From NCBI GenBank assembly GCA_030679615.1, contig JAUXSJ010000039.1, positions 1 through 7,014 of the forward strand: a stretch of DNA of 7,014 nucleotides. The letters run 5' to 3'. Position numbers and translations under genes: made by a program. The stretch is from Parachlamydiaceae bacterium (GTDB taxonomy: Bacteria; Chlamydiota; Chlamydiia; Chlamydiales; Parachlamydiaceae). The notes under the pieces were generated by a model that saw only the letters and a program-made list of their open reading frames with translations, made no database searches and was not told where the DNA came from. Shown here in pieces: positions 1-5,956 of this stretch (position 1 is its first letter; every line of letters begins with the position of its first letter).

Positions 1-35
1 TTTAAATGTTTTTAAAAAACGTAGTTCTTTTAAGA

Positions 36-1151
36 TCACTTTTTTCTGGCTTTATTTGGTAAGGCAATTACATCAACCGTATTAGCTGAAAAATTTGATA
101 CATAAGCAAATTTTCCATTATGTGAAATAGTGATTCTAGCAGGGGAGTTTCCTACTACAATCGTAGGTGCGATGATTGTGTTTGAAGCAATATCAATAAT
201 TTCCACTGTTCCTTCACCAGGTGTTAACTCAGTAAAATTTTTATGCCTATAAAGAGTATTATAATTCGTAACATAGGCTAATCTACCATTCTTTGAAATG
301 GCAACTCCAGAGGGTTGTAGTGCTAAGCTAATCGTTGTCTTAATTTCATGCTTTTTTAAGTTTACAACACTGACAGTTGTTCCAATGGGGTCGAAGTTAT
401 TGCTTCCAAAATTAGTAATATAAGCATATTTCCCATTAGGTGTGATCGCAATAGCAAATGGACCAAAAAATCCTTTAATTGTTCCAATAACTTGATTGAT
501 ATCTGTTTGAATAATATTTAATGTGCCATTGCCGGGATTTCCATCTACATAATTAATCACATATACAAATTTGTTATCAGGAGAGATAGCTAAAGCTACT
601 GGTGCTTGGTCGACTAAAATTGTACCTACGATAGCGTTAATATTTAAATCAACGATACTTACTGTATTTCCATTTCCACTTCCTACACCGTCTGGACCAC
701 CATAATTGTTGACGTATCCAATGTTTTTATCATGGTTGATGACCATACCAGAAGGACCATCAAAGCCTTGAATCACACCACTGACTAGATTGGTTTTAGT
801 ATTGATGATACTGACTGTTGAACTGTTAGAATTCGTAGCGTATGCTTTCGTGGACTGTTTATTAAGAGTGATTGTATACACTTCGTTAAAGCTAGGATGT
901 CTAATCGTTTTCTCAACAAGATTTGTCTTTAAATCGATGACACTAACAGTATGTTCATTGATAATATCATAATTATTTACATTTGCAATATAAGCTGTGC
1001 GGCTATTGGGAGTTATTGCGATTCCTCCTGGATTTACACCTGTCGCAATAGTTGCAACAACAGTGTTGGAATGATCTGCATATGTTTTTGAATGTATGGC
1101 TAAAAAGTGTAACAAACCGAACAAGCAAATTATTAGAAATTTTTTTTGCAT
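36..1151 (-). CDS. Secreted seven-bladed YVTN-type beta-propeller repeat protein
   Basis: The 371-residue product starts with a classical signal peptide: a lysine pair at residues 3-4, a hydrophobic core at about 5-19, and a likely cut after TYA at residue 25. It is therefore expected to be exported. The rest is seven repeats of about 40-50 residues, beginning near residues 29, 67, 112, 162, 209, 258 and 313. Each carries a strand such as NTVSIVDL, then a G-x-x-P or similar turn, then AISPDNKFVYVIN-like strands, which is the YVTN/surface-layer propeller signature. A final NTVDVIAL strand (residues 357-364) probably closes the ring with the N-terminal strand. Such propellers usually bind proteins or ligands; no catalytic motif is visible, so the role is unknown. 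It could be periplasmic, outer-membrane-associated or released into the host cell. ATG start; no clear Shine-Dalgarno sequence precedes it. The gene stands alone and is divergent from the 1444 gene. Confidence 0.88.
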   Translation of the reverse strand: MQKKFLIICLFGLLHFLAIHSKTYADHSNTVVATIATGVNPGGIAITPNSRTAYIANVNNYDIINEHTVSVIDLKTNLVEKTIRHPSFNEVYTITLNKQSTKAYATNSNSSTVSIINTKTNLVSGVIQGFDGPSGMVINHDKNIGYVNNYGGPDGVGSGNGNTVSIVDLNINAIVGTILVDQAPVALAISPDNKFVYVINYVDGNPGNGTLNIIQTDINQVIGTIKGFFGPFAIAITPNGKYAYITNFGSNNFDPIGTTVSVVNLKKHEIKTTISLALQPSGVAISKNGRLAYVTNYNTLYRHKNFTELTPGEGTVEIIDIASNTIIAPTIVVGNSPARITISHNGKFAYVSNFSANTVDVIALPNKARKK

Positions 1152-1443
1152 AATATTGTTCTAGTAAAATTTATTTGAATTAAATGTTTAATGGCAGAAC
1201 GATAAAAACAATGCAAGAAGTAATTTATTTAGTGTCTTTATAGTTGAATAAATATTTATTATTAACTCTATGAATTGTGAGGGTCTTAGAGGTGTTTTTT
1301 ATCAAATAACTCGATACCTAACTTTAGCTTGAAGTTAAATGAGTTGACGAAATTTTAAAAAAAAATTAAACACTATTTTTTAAATATTGATCTATATTTG
1401 ATTTCTTGTTATTCAAACTCATCATTTTTTATCTAGAGGCAAA
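1152..1443. other. Divergent intergenic region between propeller gene and SGNH gene
   Basis: This 292-nt AT-rich stretch separates two divergently transcribed genes and should hold both promoters. A nested inverted repeat lies at 1308-1345. On the plus strand TTGACG at 1344-1349 is a possible -35 box, but the best -10 at normal spacing (TTAAAC at 1366-1371) is poor. No convincing promoter was found for the minus gene. No open reading frame or RNA gene is visible. Confidence 0.5.
1308..1345. repeat. Nested inverted repeat in the divergent promoter region
   Basis: The inner arms TAACTT (1319-1324) and AAGTTA (1332-1337) flank a 7-nt loop. The outer arms AACTC (1308-1312) and GAGTT (1341-1345) pair around them with a 6/3-nt internal loop. 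The right edge overlaps a TTGACG hexamer, so an operator role is conceivable. The arms are short and AT-rich, and chance cannot be excluded. Confidence 0.35.
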
Positions 1444-2120
1444 GTGAAGAATATAAATAAAAATTTAAGTGTTTTTCTATTTTTGTTAATATTTACAAAC
1501 TTTAATCTAGAAGCTGTACCAGTAATTAATGTGATTGGTGATAGTCATTCACATGCATTTAAAAGAATTCCAAGGTGTTTAGTGCATCATGTAGGCCCTG
1601 TGAAAATGCACAGATTTGGTCTAAATGCTTTGCTAACCTTAATATTCAAAATTTAGAGCTATTTAAAAATCAAATACTGGTTTTTGCTTTTGGTGAAATT
1701 GATGTGAGATGTCATATCGGAAAACAAAGAGATATAAATGAACGAGATCTAGATGAAATTATTGAAACATTAGCTATAAATTATATTAACAGGATTTTGC
1801 TCAATCAATGGCAGTATATGCCTCTTTTATGCATTGTTTATTCTGTCATACCACCCACAGATATTTGTTTTAATCCTGATTTTCCATTTTATGGAACAAT
1901 TGAGGATCGTATAATGATTTCAAAGAAATTAAATGCAAGATTAGCAGCTTTATGCAGTCAAGTAAAAATTGAATTCCTTGATGTTTATGATGAATATGCA
2001 AATTTGGATGGAACTTTAAATACCCAATATAGTGATGGATGTGTTCATATTAACCCTACTTGTTATCCCGCAATTGCTTTAAAATTAATAAACATTTTAT
2101 TGAAAAATAAAATTATTTAA
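1444..2120 (+). pseudogene. SGNH/GDSL-type hydrolase, exported, frameshifted
   Basis: Two overlapping frames together make one SGNH-hydrolase-like protein of about 224 residues. The first frame (1444-1656) encodes a signal peptide (hydrophobic core about residues 9-18, likely cut after LEA at 24) and block I, VINVIGDSHSHAF, with the probable nucleophile serine in GDSH at residues 32-35 (nt 1537-1548). The second frame carries block III, VFAFGEIDVRCHIG (GEID at nt 1692-1703), and the C-terminal Asp/His block SDGCVHIN (Asp at 2034, His at 2046). The first frame ends at TAG 1654-1656, and homology-like text resumes one base back, so the break lies at about 1625-1642. Restoring one base, for example in the TTT run of GCTTTGC or before AACC, would join them. 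No -1 slippery heptamer is obvious. The start is GTG with AGAGG at 1435-1439. It may be a recent pseudogene or an assembly error; in intact form it would be an exported esterase- or acetyltransferase-like enzyme, substrate unknown. Confidence 0.75.
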
Positions 2121-2218
2121 CAAAAATATATTATTTTTTCTTTTATCACTCTTTCACTCAAAATTACACTATTATAAAAATTTTTTTTAATACATTTAAA
2201 TAATTCTCTTTTCGAACC

Positions 2219-2251
2219 TTTTCTGAAATCCCGTAGAAGGATTTGAGGAGA
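2219..2251 (+). other. Imperfect hairpin between convergent genes
   Basis: AAATCC (2226-2231) and GGATTT (2239-2244) flank a 7-nt loop, CGTAGAA. After one G/G mismatch the stem continues with TTTTCT against AGGAGA, counting two G-U pairs on the plus-strand RNA. It sits 100 nt past the SGNH stop codon and 60 nt past the mazG stop codon, which face each other. Only four T follow it on the plus strand, so it is a weak terminator candidate at best. Confidence 0.35.
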
Positions 2252-2310
2252 ATTTTAAAAAATAATTTTCTCTGGCGTAAGTAGATTATTCATCTAATAA
2301 GCCAATAAAA

Positions 2311-2715
2311 TTAAAAAGGTTTTCCATTAGTTTTAATTTTTGCTTGATTCCAAAAATCCATTAATTTATCAAAAGATTGCTTATGCAAGTTTTTATAACC
2401 TTCATTCTGAGCTAGCAAAACAACTGTATCGTATCTTTTTTGAAATTTCTCAATACTTTTTTGAAGTGTTTCATGAGGATCCAATTTGCAAAAGACAGCT
2501 AAACTAATAGCTGCTTGTATAAGGTCTCCAATTTCTTCTTGTAAATGCAATAAATTTTCATTAACCCAAGCTTCTTGAATCTCATCGCACTCACTGTTTA
2601 TTTGATCCATTAATTGTTGAAAATTTTCCCAATAAAAACCAAATTCTTTAGCTTCTAATTCTTGCTGTTCAACTTGCTTTAAAAGACATTGATGGTGAAT
2701 GTTTGTTTCTTGCAT
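2311..2715 (-). CDS. mazG: Single-domain MazG-like nucleotide pyrophosphohydrolase
   Basis: MazG-fold enzymes cleave nucleoside triphosphates to monophosphate and pyrophosphate, acting in nucleotide-pool cleaning or in lowering alarmone levels. The 134-residue protein shows FGFYW at residues 25-29, matching the FGFDW stretch of MazG proteins. The metal-binding signature follows: E42-x-x-E45 in SECDEIQEA, then E61-x-x-D64 in LQEEIGDLIQAA. A basic EKFQKRY segment at 89-95 resembles the KFxxR motif of MazG. It is about half the length of E. coli MazG (about 260 residues, two repeats) and looks most like the C-terminal repeat alone, which is common for dimeric relatives. ATG start, with GGGAG on the minus strand at 2723-2727, 7 nt upstream. 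That site lies inside the last codons of the preceding small gene, whose stop is only 3 nt away, so translation is probably coupled. The substrate cannot be predicted. Confidence 0.85.
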   Translation of the reverse strand: MQETNIHHQCLLKQVEQQELEAKEFGFYWENFQQLMDQINSECDEIQEAWVNENLLHLQEEIGDLIQAAISLAVFCKLDPHETLQKSIEKFQKRYDTVVLLAQNEGYKNLHKQSFDKLMDFWNQAKIKTNGKPF

Positions 2716-2718
2716 TAA

Positions 2719-2981
2719 TTATCTCCCGTTATTAGTGAACTGAATTAACGTATTTAAGATTTCGTATACTTTCAGTTTTTGTTCTTGTCGTGCTATGTTC
2801 CATGCTTCATTAATTTCTTCACGGTTTGAAGTAGCGAACCTGATTAAAAAATTTTGGACAAAATTAATATATCTCCATTCTTGTTTAGGTACAGCAGGTG
2901 TAATTTTACATTTTGATATTCTTCCTGCCACATTTTTGTAAAGTGTTTATATTGTGGTGGATCATCTATCAGCCATTTCAT
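2719..2981 (-). pseudogene. Small unknown gene upstream of mazG, probably frameshifted
   Basis: An open frame from GTG at 2931 to TAA at 2719-2721 gives 70 residues with no family I recognise; its second half is helical and charged (REEINEAWNIARQEQKLKVYEIL). A better 5' end lies in another frame. ATG at 2981-2979, directly after an in-frame TAA, reads 26 protein-like residues beginning MKWLIDDPPQYKHF and reaching QEEYQNVK, before a stop at 2844-2846. The frames join by a one-base step back at the AAAA run at 2904-2907, continuing as ITPAVPKQEWRYINF and giving about 87 residues. This implies a lost A, an assembly error, or -1 slippage on A-AAA. Without it, the GTG start yields the 70-residue form; neither start has a good Shine-Dalgarno site. 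The 3-nt gap to mazG argues for an operon and a linked function, possibly as a partner or regulator, which is inference only. Confidence 0.55.
2723..2727 (-). promoter_or_regulatory. Shine-Dalgarno site of mazG inside the upstream gene
   Basis: GGGAG on the minus strand, 7 nt before the mazG ATG. It overlaps the final Gly-Arg codons of the preceding small frame, supporting the ATG at 2715 and translational coupling. Confidence 0.7.
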
Positions 2982-2989
2982 TTAACTAA

Positions 2990-3014
2990 TCATTTTCAAA
3001 AGCAGTGAAAATGA
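2990..3014. repeat. Perfect 9-bp inverted repeat upstream of the small gene/mazG pair
   Basis: TCATTTTCA (2990-2998) and TGAAAATGA (3006-3014) are exact reverse complements around the 7-nt spacer AAAGCAG. The repeat ends 8 nt before the ATG at 2981 on the minus strand. It could be an operator for the small gene/mazG pair or an RNA hairpin in its leader. It has no T-tract, so it is not a terminator. Confidence 0.55.
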
Positions 3015-3093
3015 AAATGAGGACCAATTAATTACTTAAAAAATAATTCTTTCCAGATTTAGCTCATGATTTTCAGGATACTTTGATATAATA

Positions 3094-3118
3094 TAGCCCA
3101 GACTAAAGTCTAGGCTAC
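3094..3118 (-). repeat. REP-like palindrome with GTAG flank
   Basis: TAGCC-C-AGACT (3094-3104) pairs with AGTCT-A-GGCTA (3107-3117) around a tiny loop, with one C/A mismatch, so it is an imperfect palindrome. On the minus strand it begins with GTAG (3118-3115), the tetranucleotide that marks many REP elements mobilised by REP-associated tyrosine transposases (RAYT). On the plus strand it is followed by seven T (3120-3126), so it could also act as an intrinsic terminator. However, the nearest plus-strand gene ends almost 1 kb upstream, so a terminator role is not demanded by context. No transposase is present in the window. Confidence 0.55.
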
Positions 3119-3124
3119 ATTTTT

Positions 3125-3145
3125 TTCGACTTTATCGAAGTTTTT
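3125..3145 (+). terminator. Small hairpin followed by T-run
   Basis: TTCGA (3125-3129) and TCGAA (3135-3139) flank the 5-nt loop CTTTA, then G and five T (3141-3145). It follows the REP-like palindrome directly, so the two form a tandem hairpin unit on the plus strand. The stem is short, and no plus-strand gene is close enough to need it. Confidence 0.3.
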
Positions 3146-3261
3146 AGCATTGGCTAGATTCACCTTAACTGAAGCGTCATTTTAAAAGATCTTTTCCTAG
3201 AAACCAAATGACTTTCACTTTCCATTGAGTAGCCACACCACTTCTGGAGATAAACTAAAGA

Positions 3262-3645
3262 TCAAGCCAATTTTTGAGGTATATTTGAAAGAAGTATTTC
3301 TTTAAGAACATTTTCCGTCCATAAAGTTCCATTAATGTCGTATTGCCCTAAATAAATAATATTTCTTCTACCTGTATTGCCAACTGATCCAGGACTTCTT
3401 GAATATAAAGTAATTGATATGCCATTGATAGGAAATTTAGACATAAGTGGCTCATTTTTGTCTTCATAATCTTTTTTTGTTTCATACAATATTAGTTGTG
3501 AAGGGTTTCCTAAAGAAAATTCAACGAAAAAATAAGTTTTGAATAAATTCTCTAATTGTTCTTGTGAAGTAATGATCTCATCTGGATTCAAACATATCTT
3601 GTTTGAATAGATAGATGATTGTGGATTGATTGATGAGAGCTCCAT
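3262..3645 (-). CDS. Hypothetical protein, 127 residues
   Basis: I do not recognise this protein. It has no signal peptide or membrane segment and is probably cytosolic. The N-terminal part (residues 1-30) is polar. Residues 31-56 look like a helix followed by a strand (EQLENLFKTYFFVEFSLG, then SQLILYET). A glycine- and arginine-containing loop, SRSPGSVGNTGRRN (82-95), precedes a strand IIYLGQYD, and the end looks helical (ENVLKEILLSNI). The start is well supported: ATG at 3645-3643 has AAGGA on the minus strand at 3653-3657, 7 nt upstream. It is 280 nt upstream of the small gene/mazG pair on the same strand, with hairpins between, so it is probably a separate transcription unit. It is divergent from pcnB. 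Normal stop at TGA 3262-3264. Confidence 0.65.
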   Translation of the reverse strand: MELSSINPQSSIYSNKICLNPDEIITSQEQLENLFKTYFFVEFSLGNPSQLILYETKKDYEDKNEPLMSKFPINGISITLYSRSPGSVGNTGRRNIIYLGQYDINGTLWTENVLKEILLSNIPQKLA

Positions 3646-3716
3646 TTATTAATCCTTAATTTGCTTATCCCTAATGTGATTCTTCCCGATAAATTTTTTT
3701 GACATTTTATTTTTAA

Positions 3717-3734
3717 AATTATTTTAAAATAATT
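3717..3734. repeat. Perfect 18-bp AT-only palindrome
   Basis: The half-site AATTATTTT is followed directly by its reverse complement, AAAATAATT. Because it contains only A and T in an AT-rich region, chance is a real possibility. Its place between divergent genes would suit a protein-binding or bendable site. Confidence 0.35.
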
Positions 3735-3785
3735 AAAAGTATGAAATTGAATTTTTTATTATGTTTTTTACGTTATAAAATATGA

Positions 3786-3825
3786 TTGACTTTTATATAT
3801 TTTGCAGGCAGAATTTGCCTATAAT
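3786..3825 (+). promoter_or_regulatory. Candidate promoter of the pcnB-lpxB operon
   Basis: TATAAT at 3820-3825 matches the sigma-70 consensus -10 exactly, and a start near 3832 would give a leader of about 55 nt. There is no good -35 at 17 nt. TTGACT at 3786-3791 is a good -35 but sits 28 nt away, and it pairs at 17 nt with the weaker CAGAAT (3809-3814). A 5-bp inverted repeat, AGGCA-GAATT-TGCCT (3806-3820), overlaps the first base of the TATAAT and could be an operator. Confidence 0.45.
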
Positions 3826-3873
3826 TTATATTAAATACTTCATACGCATCGAGAGGTGAGTGCTATTTCGTCT

Positions 3874-3878
3874 AGGAG
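3874..3878 (+). promoter_or_regulatory. Shine-Dalgarno site that sets the pcnB GTG start
   Basis: AGGAG lies 9 nt before GTG at 3888. It supports this non-ATG start, which is the one that puts the N-terminal helix before the nucleotidyltransferase motif. Confidence 0.65.
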
Positions 3879-3887
3879 CAGTTTTTC

Positions 3888-5171
3888 GTGAAGCCTAAGC
3901 TATATTTTGCTGATGAACATGACATTGATCTTTCACTGATTGACTCAGATGCTCTATTTATCCTTGAAAAATTACATCAAGCGGGATTTATTGCTTATTT
4001 AGTAGGAGGGAGCGTTCGCGATCTTTTATTGAAAAAACACCCCAAAGATTTTGATATTTCCACTTCAGCTCGCCCAGAAGAAATAAAATCTATTTTCCAA
4101 AGACGATGTATTTTAATTGGTCGTCGTTTTCGATTAGCTCATATTCGGTTTGGTCATAAAATCATTGAAGTTTCTACTTTTCGGTCAGGAGAAAATATCA
4201 CTGGGGACCTTATTGTTCATGATAATGAATGGGGAACACCTGAAGAAGATGTTCTTCGTCGAGATTTCACAATTAATGGGTTGTTTTACGATTCAGCAAA
4301 CCAAACTGTGATTGATTATGTTGGAGGATGGGAAGATATTCAACAACATACATTACGTGTCATTGGTGAGCCCGAAATTCGATTTAAACAAGATCCAGTC
4401 CGAATGTTGCGCTTGGTAAAGTTTGAAGCAAGATTTGGTTTTAATATAGAAGCAAATACGGAAAAAGCTATTTACTTATTTAAGCAAGAAATTGTTAAAA
4501 GTTCTCAAGCAAGAGTTTTAGAAGAAATTTTTCGAATGCTAGAATCGGGTTCAGCATCACCTTTTTTTCAACTACTCGGTAAGTATGGTTTTTTTGAAAT
4601 ATTATTTTCGAAATTAATGAAAATATTGCACACCAAGCATGGTAAGCGTATTTTTCATTATCTTTCTTGTGCCGATAAAATTCATTTACATAAAAGAAAG
4701 CAGCTATTAGACCGTTCTCTTTTGACATCCTGTTTTATTTTTCCAATATTAGAATATGAAATAGATAAAGTTTTCTTGAAAAAAAATCATGTTCCGCATT
4801 TAGGCGATATCATTTTAATGGCATCAAAACTGATTAAAGAATTTTTAGTTCATGATTTCCCTCATTTTCCAAGACGAATCAGTTCTTCAATGATTTCAAT
4901 ATTAGTTGGACAATATCGATTAACGCCTATTGGGAAACGACATTACCGTGAAAAACTTTATCGTCATAAAGATTTTAATTTTGCATTAAAATTTTTAAAA
5001 ATTAGAGCATTAGTTGATGAAAAATGGGTTGATGTTTATTCAAACATTCGTGAGCAATCTCTTCAGCATATTCAACATGGACCTAAAAAACACCATCATC
5101 CCCCTCCAAAACGTGATTTGCAGTTAACTAGTAATCCTTCTCAGGAAAATCTTAATGATGTTCCTGTGTAA
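3888..5171 (+). CDS. pcnB: Poly(A) polymerase I (PcnB-type nucleotidyltransferase)
   Basis: This enzyme adds adenylate residues to RNA 3' ends from ATP, usually marking RNA for decay, and acts in the cytosol. The 427-residue protein has the class II nucleotidyltransferase head: LVGGSVRDLLL at 38-48, the metal-binding pair D54 and D56 in DFDIST, and E94 in KIIEVSTFR as the likely third carboxylate. RRDFTING (124-131) and GEPEIRFKQDPVRMLR (160-175) follow, typical of the neck. IGRRFRLAHI at 77-86 is the PcnB-like version of the region separating poly(A) polymerases from CCA-adding enzymes, so PcnB is preferred over Cca. A helical body follows. The tail (398-409) is basic and rich in His and Pro (KKHHHPPPKR), fitting RNA contact, as the basic tail of E. 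coli PcnB does. It is a little shorter than E. coli PcnB. First gene of a likely operon; GTG start with AGGAG. Chlamydiaceae also carry a pcnB-type gene next to lpxB. Confidence 0.9.
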   Translation: MKPKLYFADEHDIDLSLIDSDALFILEKLHQAGFIAYLVGGSVRDLLLKKHPKDFDISTSARPEEIKSIFQRRCILIGRRFRLAHIRFGHKIIEVSTFRSGENITGDLIVHDNEWGTPEEDVLRRDFTINGLFYDSANQTVIDYVGGWEDIQQHTLRVIGEPEIRFKQDPVRMLRLVKFEARFGFNIEANTEKAIYLFKQEIVKSSQARVLEEIFRMLESGSASPFFQLLGKYGFFEILFSKLMKILHTKHGKRIFHYLSCADKIHLHKRKQLLDRSLLTSCFIFPILEYEIDKVFLKKNHVPHLGDIILMASKLIKEFLVHDFPHFPRRISSSMISILVGQYRLTPIGKRHYREKLYRHKDFNFALKFLKIRALVDEKWVDVYSNIREQSLQHIQHGPKKHHHPPPKRDLQLTSNPSQENLNDVPV

Positions 5172-5193
5172 TTAAATACACTTCAAAGTAATT

Positions 5194-5198
5194 AGGAG
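5194..5198 (+). promoter_or_regulatory. Shine-Dalgarno site that sets the TTG start of the glycosyltransferase
   Basis: AGGAG lies 6 nt before TTG at 5205. The frame has no better start before the VVIPLKNE motif, which begins only seven residues in, so this rare start codon is well supported. Confidence 0.7.
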
Positions 5199-5204
5199 AG
5201 TCTT

Positions 5205-5948
5205 TTGGATATTTTATATTCTGTAGTAATTCCATTAAAAAATGAATCTGGAAACATCATCGATTTAATTCATGAATTAGAACCTATCATGGATAATTTA
5301 ACCAAAAATTGGGAATTAATCTGCATTGATGATGGATCAACAGATGGCACTACAGAGATATTAACTACTTTGTTGAATGAGAAATCATTTTTAAAAGTAT
5401 TATTTTTTCAAAAAAATTACGGTCAGTCTAGTGCATTTGAAGCAGGTTTTAAAGCTGCAAAAGGGGAGTTTGTGATTACTCTTGATGGAGACCGTCAAAA
5501 TGATCCAGCTGATATTCCAACATTAGTTAACCTTATCCAACAAGCCGATTTAGTGTGTGGCATTAGAAAAAAAAGAAAAGATAATTTAACAAAACGACTA
5601 ACGTCAAAAATTGCAAATAAAGTGCGTAAATGGTTTTGTGAAGATGGGGTAGAGGATACGGGTTGCTCTCTTAAAATTTATCGTAAAAATTGCCTTGAAA
5701 ATATTAAAATGTACGACGGTATGCATCGTTTTCTTCCTGCATTATTTAAAATTGAAGGGTATCGTATTTTGCAAACGGCAGTTAATCATCGCGAAAGAGT
5801 TAAGGGTGTGAGTCATTATACATTTTTTAATCGATCATTTAATACTTTAGCAGATTTATGGGCTGTCCGTTGGATGAAAAAGCGGCATTTAAATTACTCA
5901 TTAAAACACGAGCCATCATCTTCAAGAGGTGATGGATTTCAGTTATAG
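5205..5948 (+). CDS. Family 2 glycosyltransferase, DPM1/ArnC-like soluble type
   Basis: Family 2 (GT-A fold) enzymes transfer a sugar from a nucleotide-sugar donor, and this subgroup often acts on polyprenyl phosphate. The 247 residues show the full set: VVIPLKNE (7-14), IDDGSTDGT (41-49), QKNYGQSSAFEAG (69-81) and LDGDRQNDP (93-101), where D94-G-D96 is the metal-binding DxD. DTGCSLKIYR (151-160), HRFLPAL (174-180) and the basic RERVKGVSHY (196-205) follow, typical of the dolichyl-phosphate-mannose-synthase-like group. There is no transmembrane segment, unlike ArnC or GtrB proteins that carry C-terminal helices, so the LAB_N membrane protein 8 nt downstream may supply membrane attachment or handle the product. 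That partnership is inference. It lies 33 nt after pcnB and upstream of lpxB, which suggests envelope glycolipid work; donor and acceptor are unknown. TTG start. Confidence 0.87.
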   Translation: MDILYSVVIPLKNESGNIIDLIHELEPIMDNLTKNWELICIDDGSTDGTTEILTTLLNEKSFLKVLFFQKNYGQSSAFEAGFKAAKGEFVITLDGDRQNDPADIPTLVNLIQQADLVCGIRKKRKDNLTKRLTSKIANKVRKWFCEDGVEDTGCSLKIYRKNCLENIKMYDGMHRFLPALFKIEGYRILQTAVNHRERVKGVSHYTFFNRSFNTLADLWAVRWMKKRHLNYSLKHEPSSSRGDGFQL

Positions 5949-5956
5949 GTTACTTT

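Larger units (their letters stand above)
2982..3261. other. Gene-free stretch with several inverted repeats
   Basis: I see no credible gene here; taken from the GTG start at 2931 the gene-free stretch is 330 nt. It holds a perfect 9-bp inverted repeat (2990-3014), a REP-like palindrome (3094-3118) and a small hairpin (3125-3145). The part at about 3146-3261, downstream of the minus-strand gene at 3262, has only short frames on the minus strand, the longest about 25 codons, with no recognisable product. It may be decayed sequence. Confidence 0.6.
3646..3887. other. Divergent promoter region before pcnB
   Basis: This 242-nt very AT-rich region lies between the minus-strand gene ending upstream at 3645 and pcnB. 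It contains an 18-bp all-AT palindrome, a TTGACT hexamer at 3786-3791, a short AGGCA/TGCCT inverted repeat (3806-3820) and TATAAT at 3820-3825. No coding frame is apparent. Confidence 0.55.

Noticed and set aside
1..35. Terminator after the propeller gene
   Set aside because: The A/T-only symmetry near 8-20 has no room for a loop and no GC stem, so no hairpin can be supported.
790..972. Plus-strand open frame of 60 codons
   Set aside because: It lies wholly inside the propeller gene on the other strand, has no ribosome site or recognisable motif, and is a shadow of the repeat coding sequence.
1625..1642. Programmed -1 frameshift in the SGNH gene
   Set aside because: No X-XXY-YYZ heptamer or long homopolymer is present at the junction, so a lost base or sequencing error is simpler.
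1575..2120. Independent gene starting at GTG 1575
   Set aside because: Its first 18 or so residues are out-of-frame reading of the signal-peptide-bearing frame; the SGNH blocks show it is the second half of the gene starting at 1444.
3094..3126. Intrinsic terminator for a plus-strand gene
   Set aside because: The stem and T7 fit, but the nearest plus-strand gene ends at 2120, nearly 1 kb away; the GTAG flank fits a REP-like element better.
3146..3261. Possible transposase or gene remnant on the minus strand
   Set aside because: Only short frames of up to about 25 codons with no recognisable motif; a genome-wide nucleotide search would be needed before calling a mobile-element remnant.
4495..4728. 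Minus-strand open frame of 77 codons
   Set aside because: It is antisense within the body of pcnB, which has strong domain support; no independent evidence for a gene.
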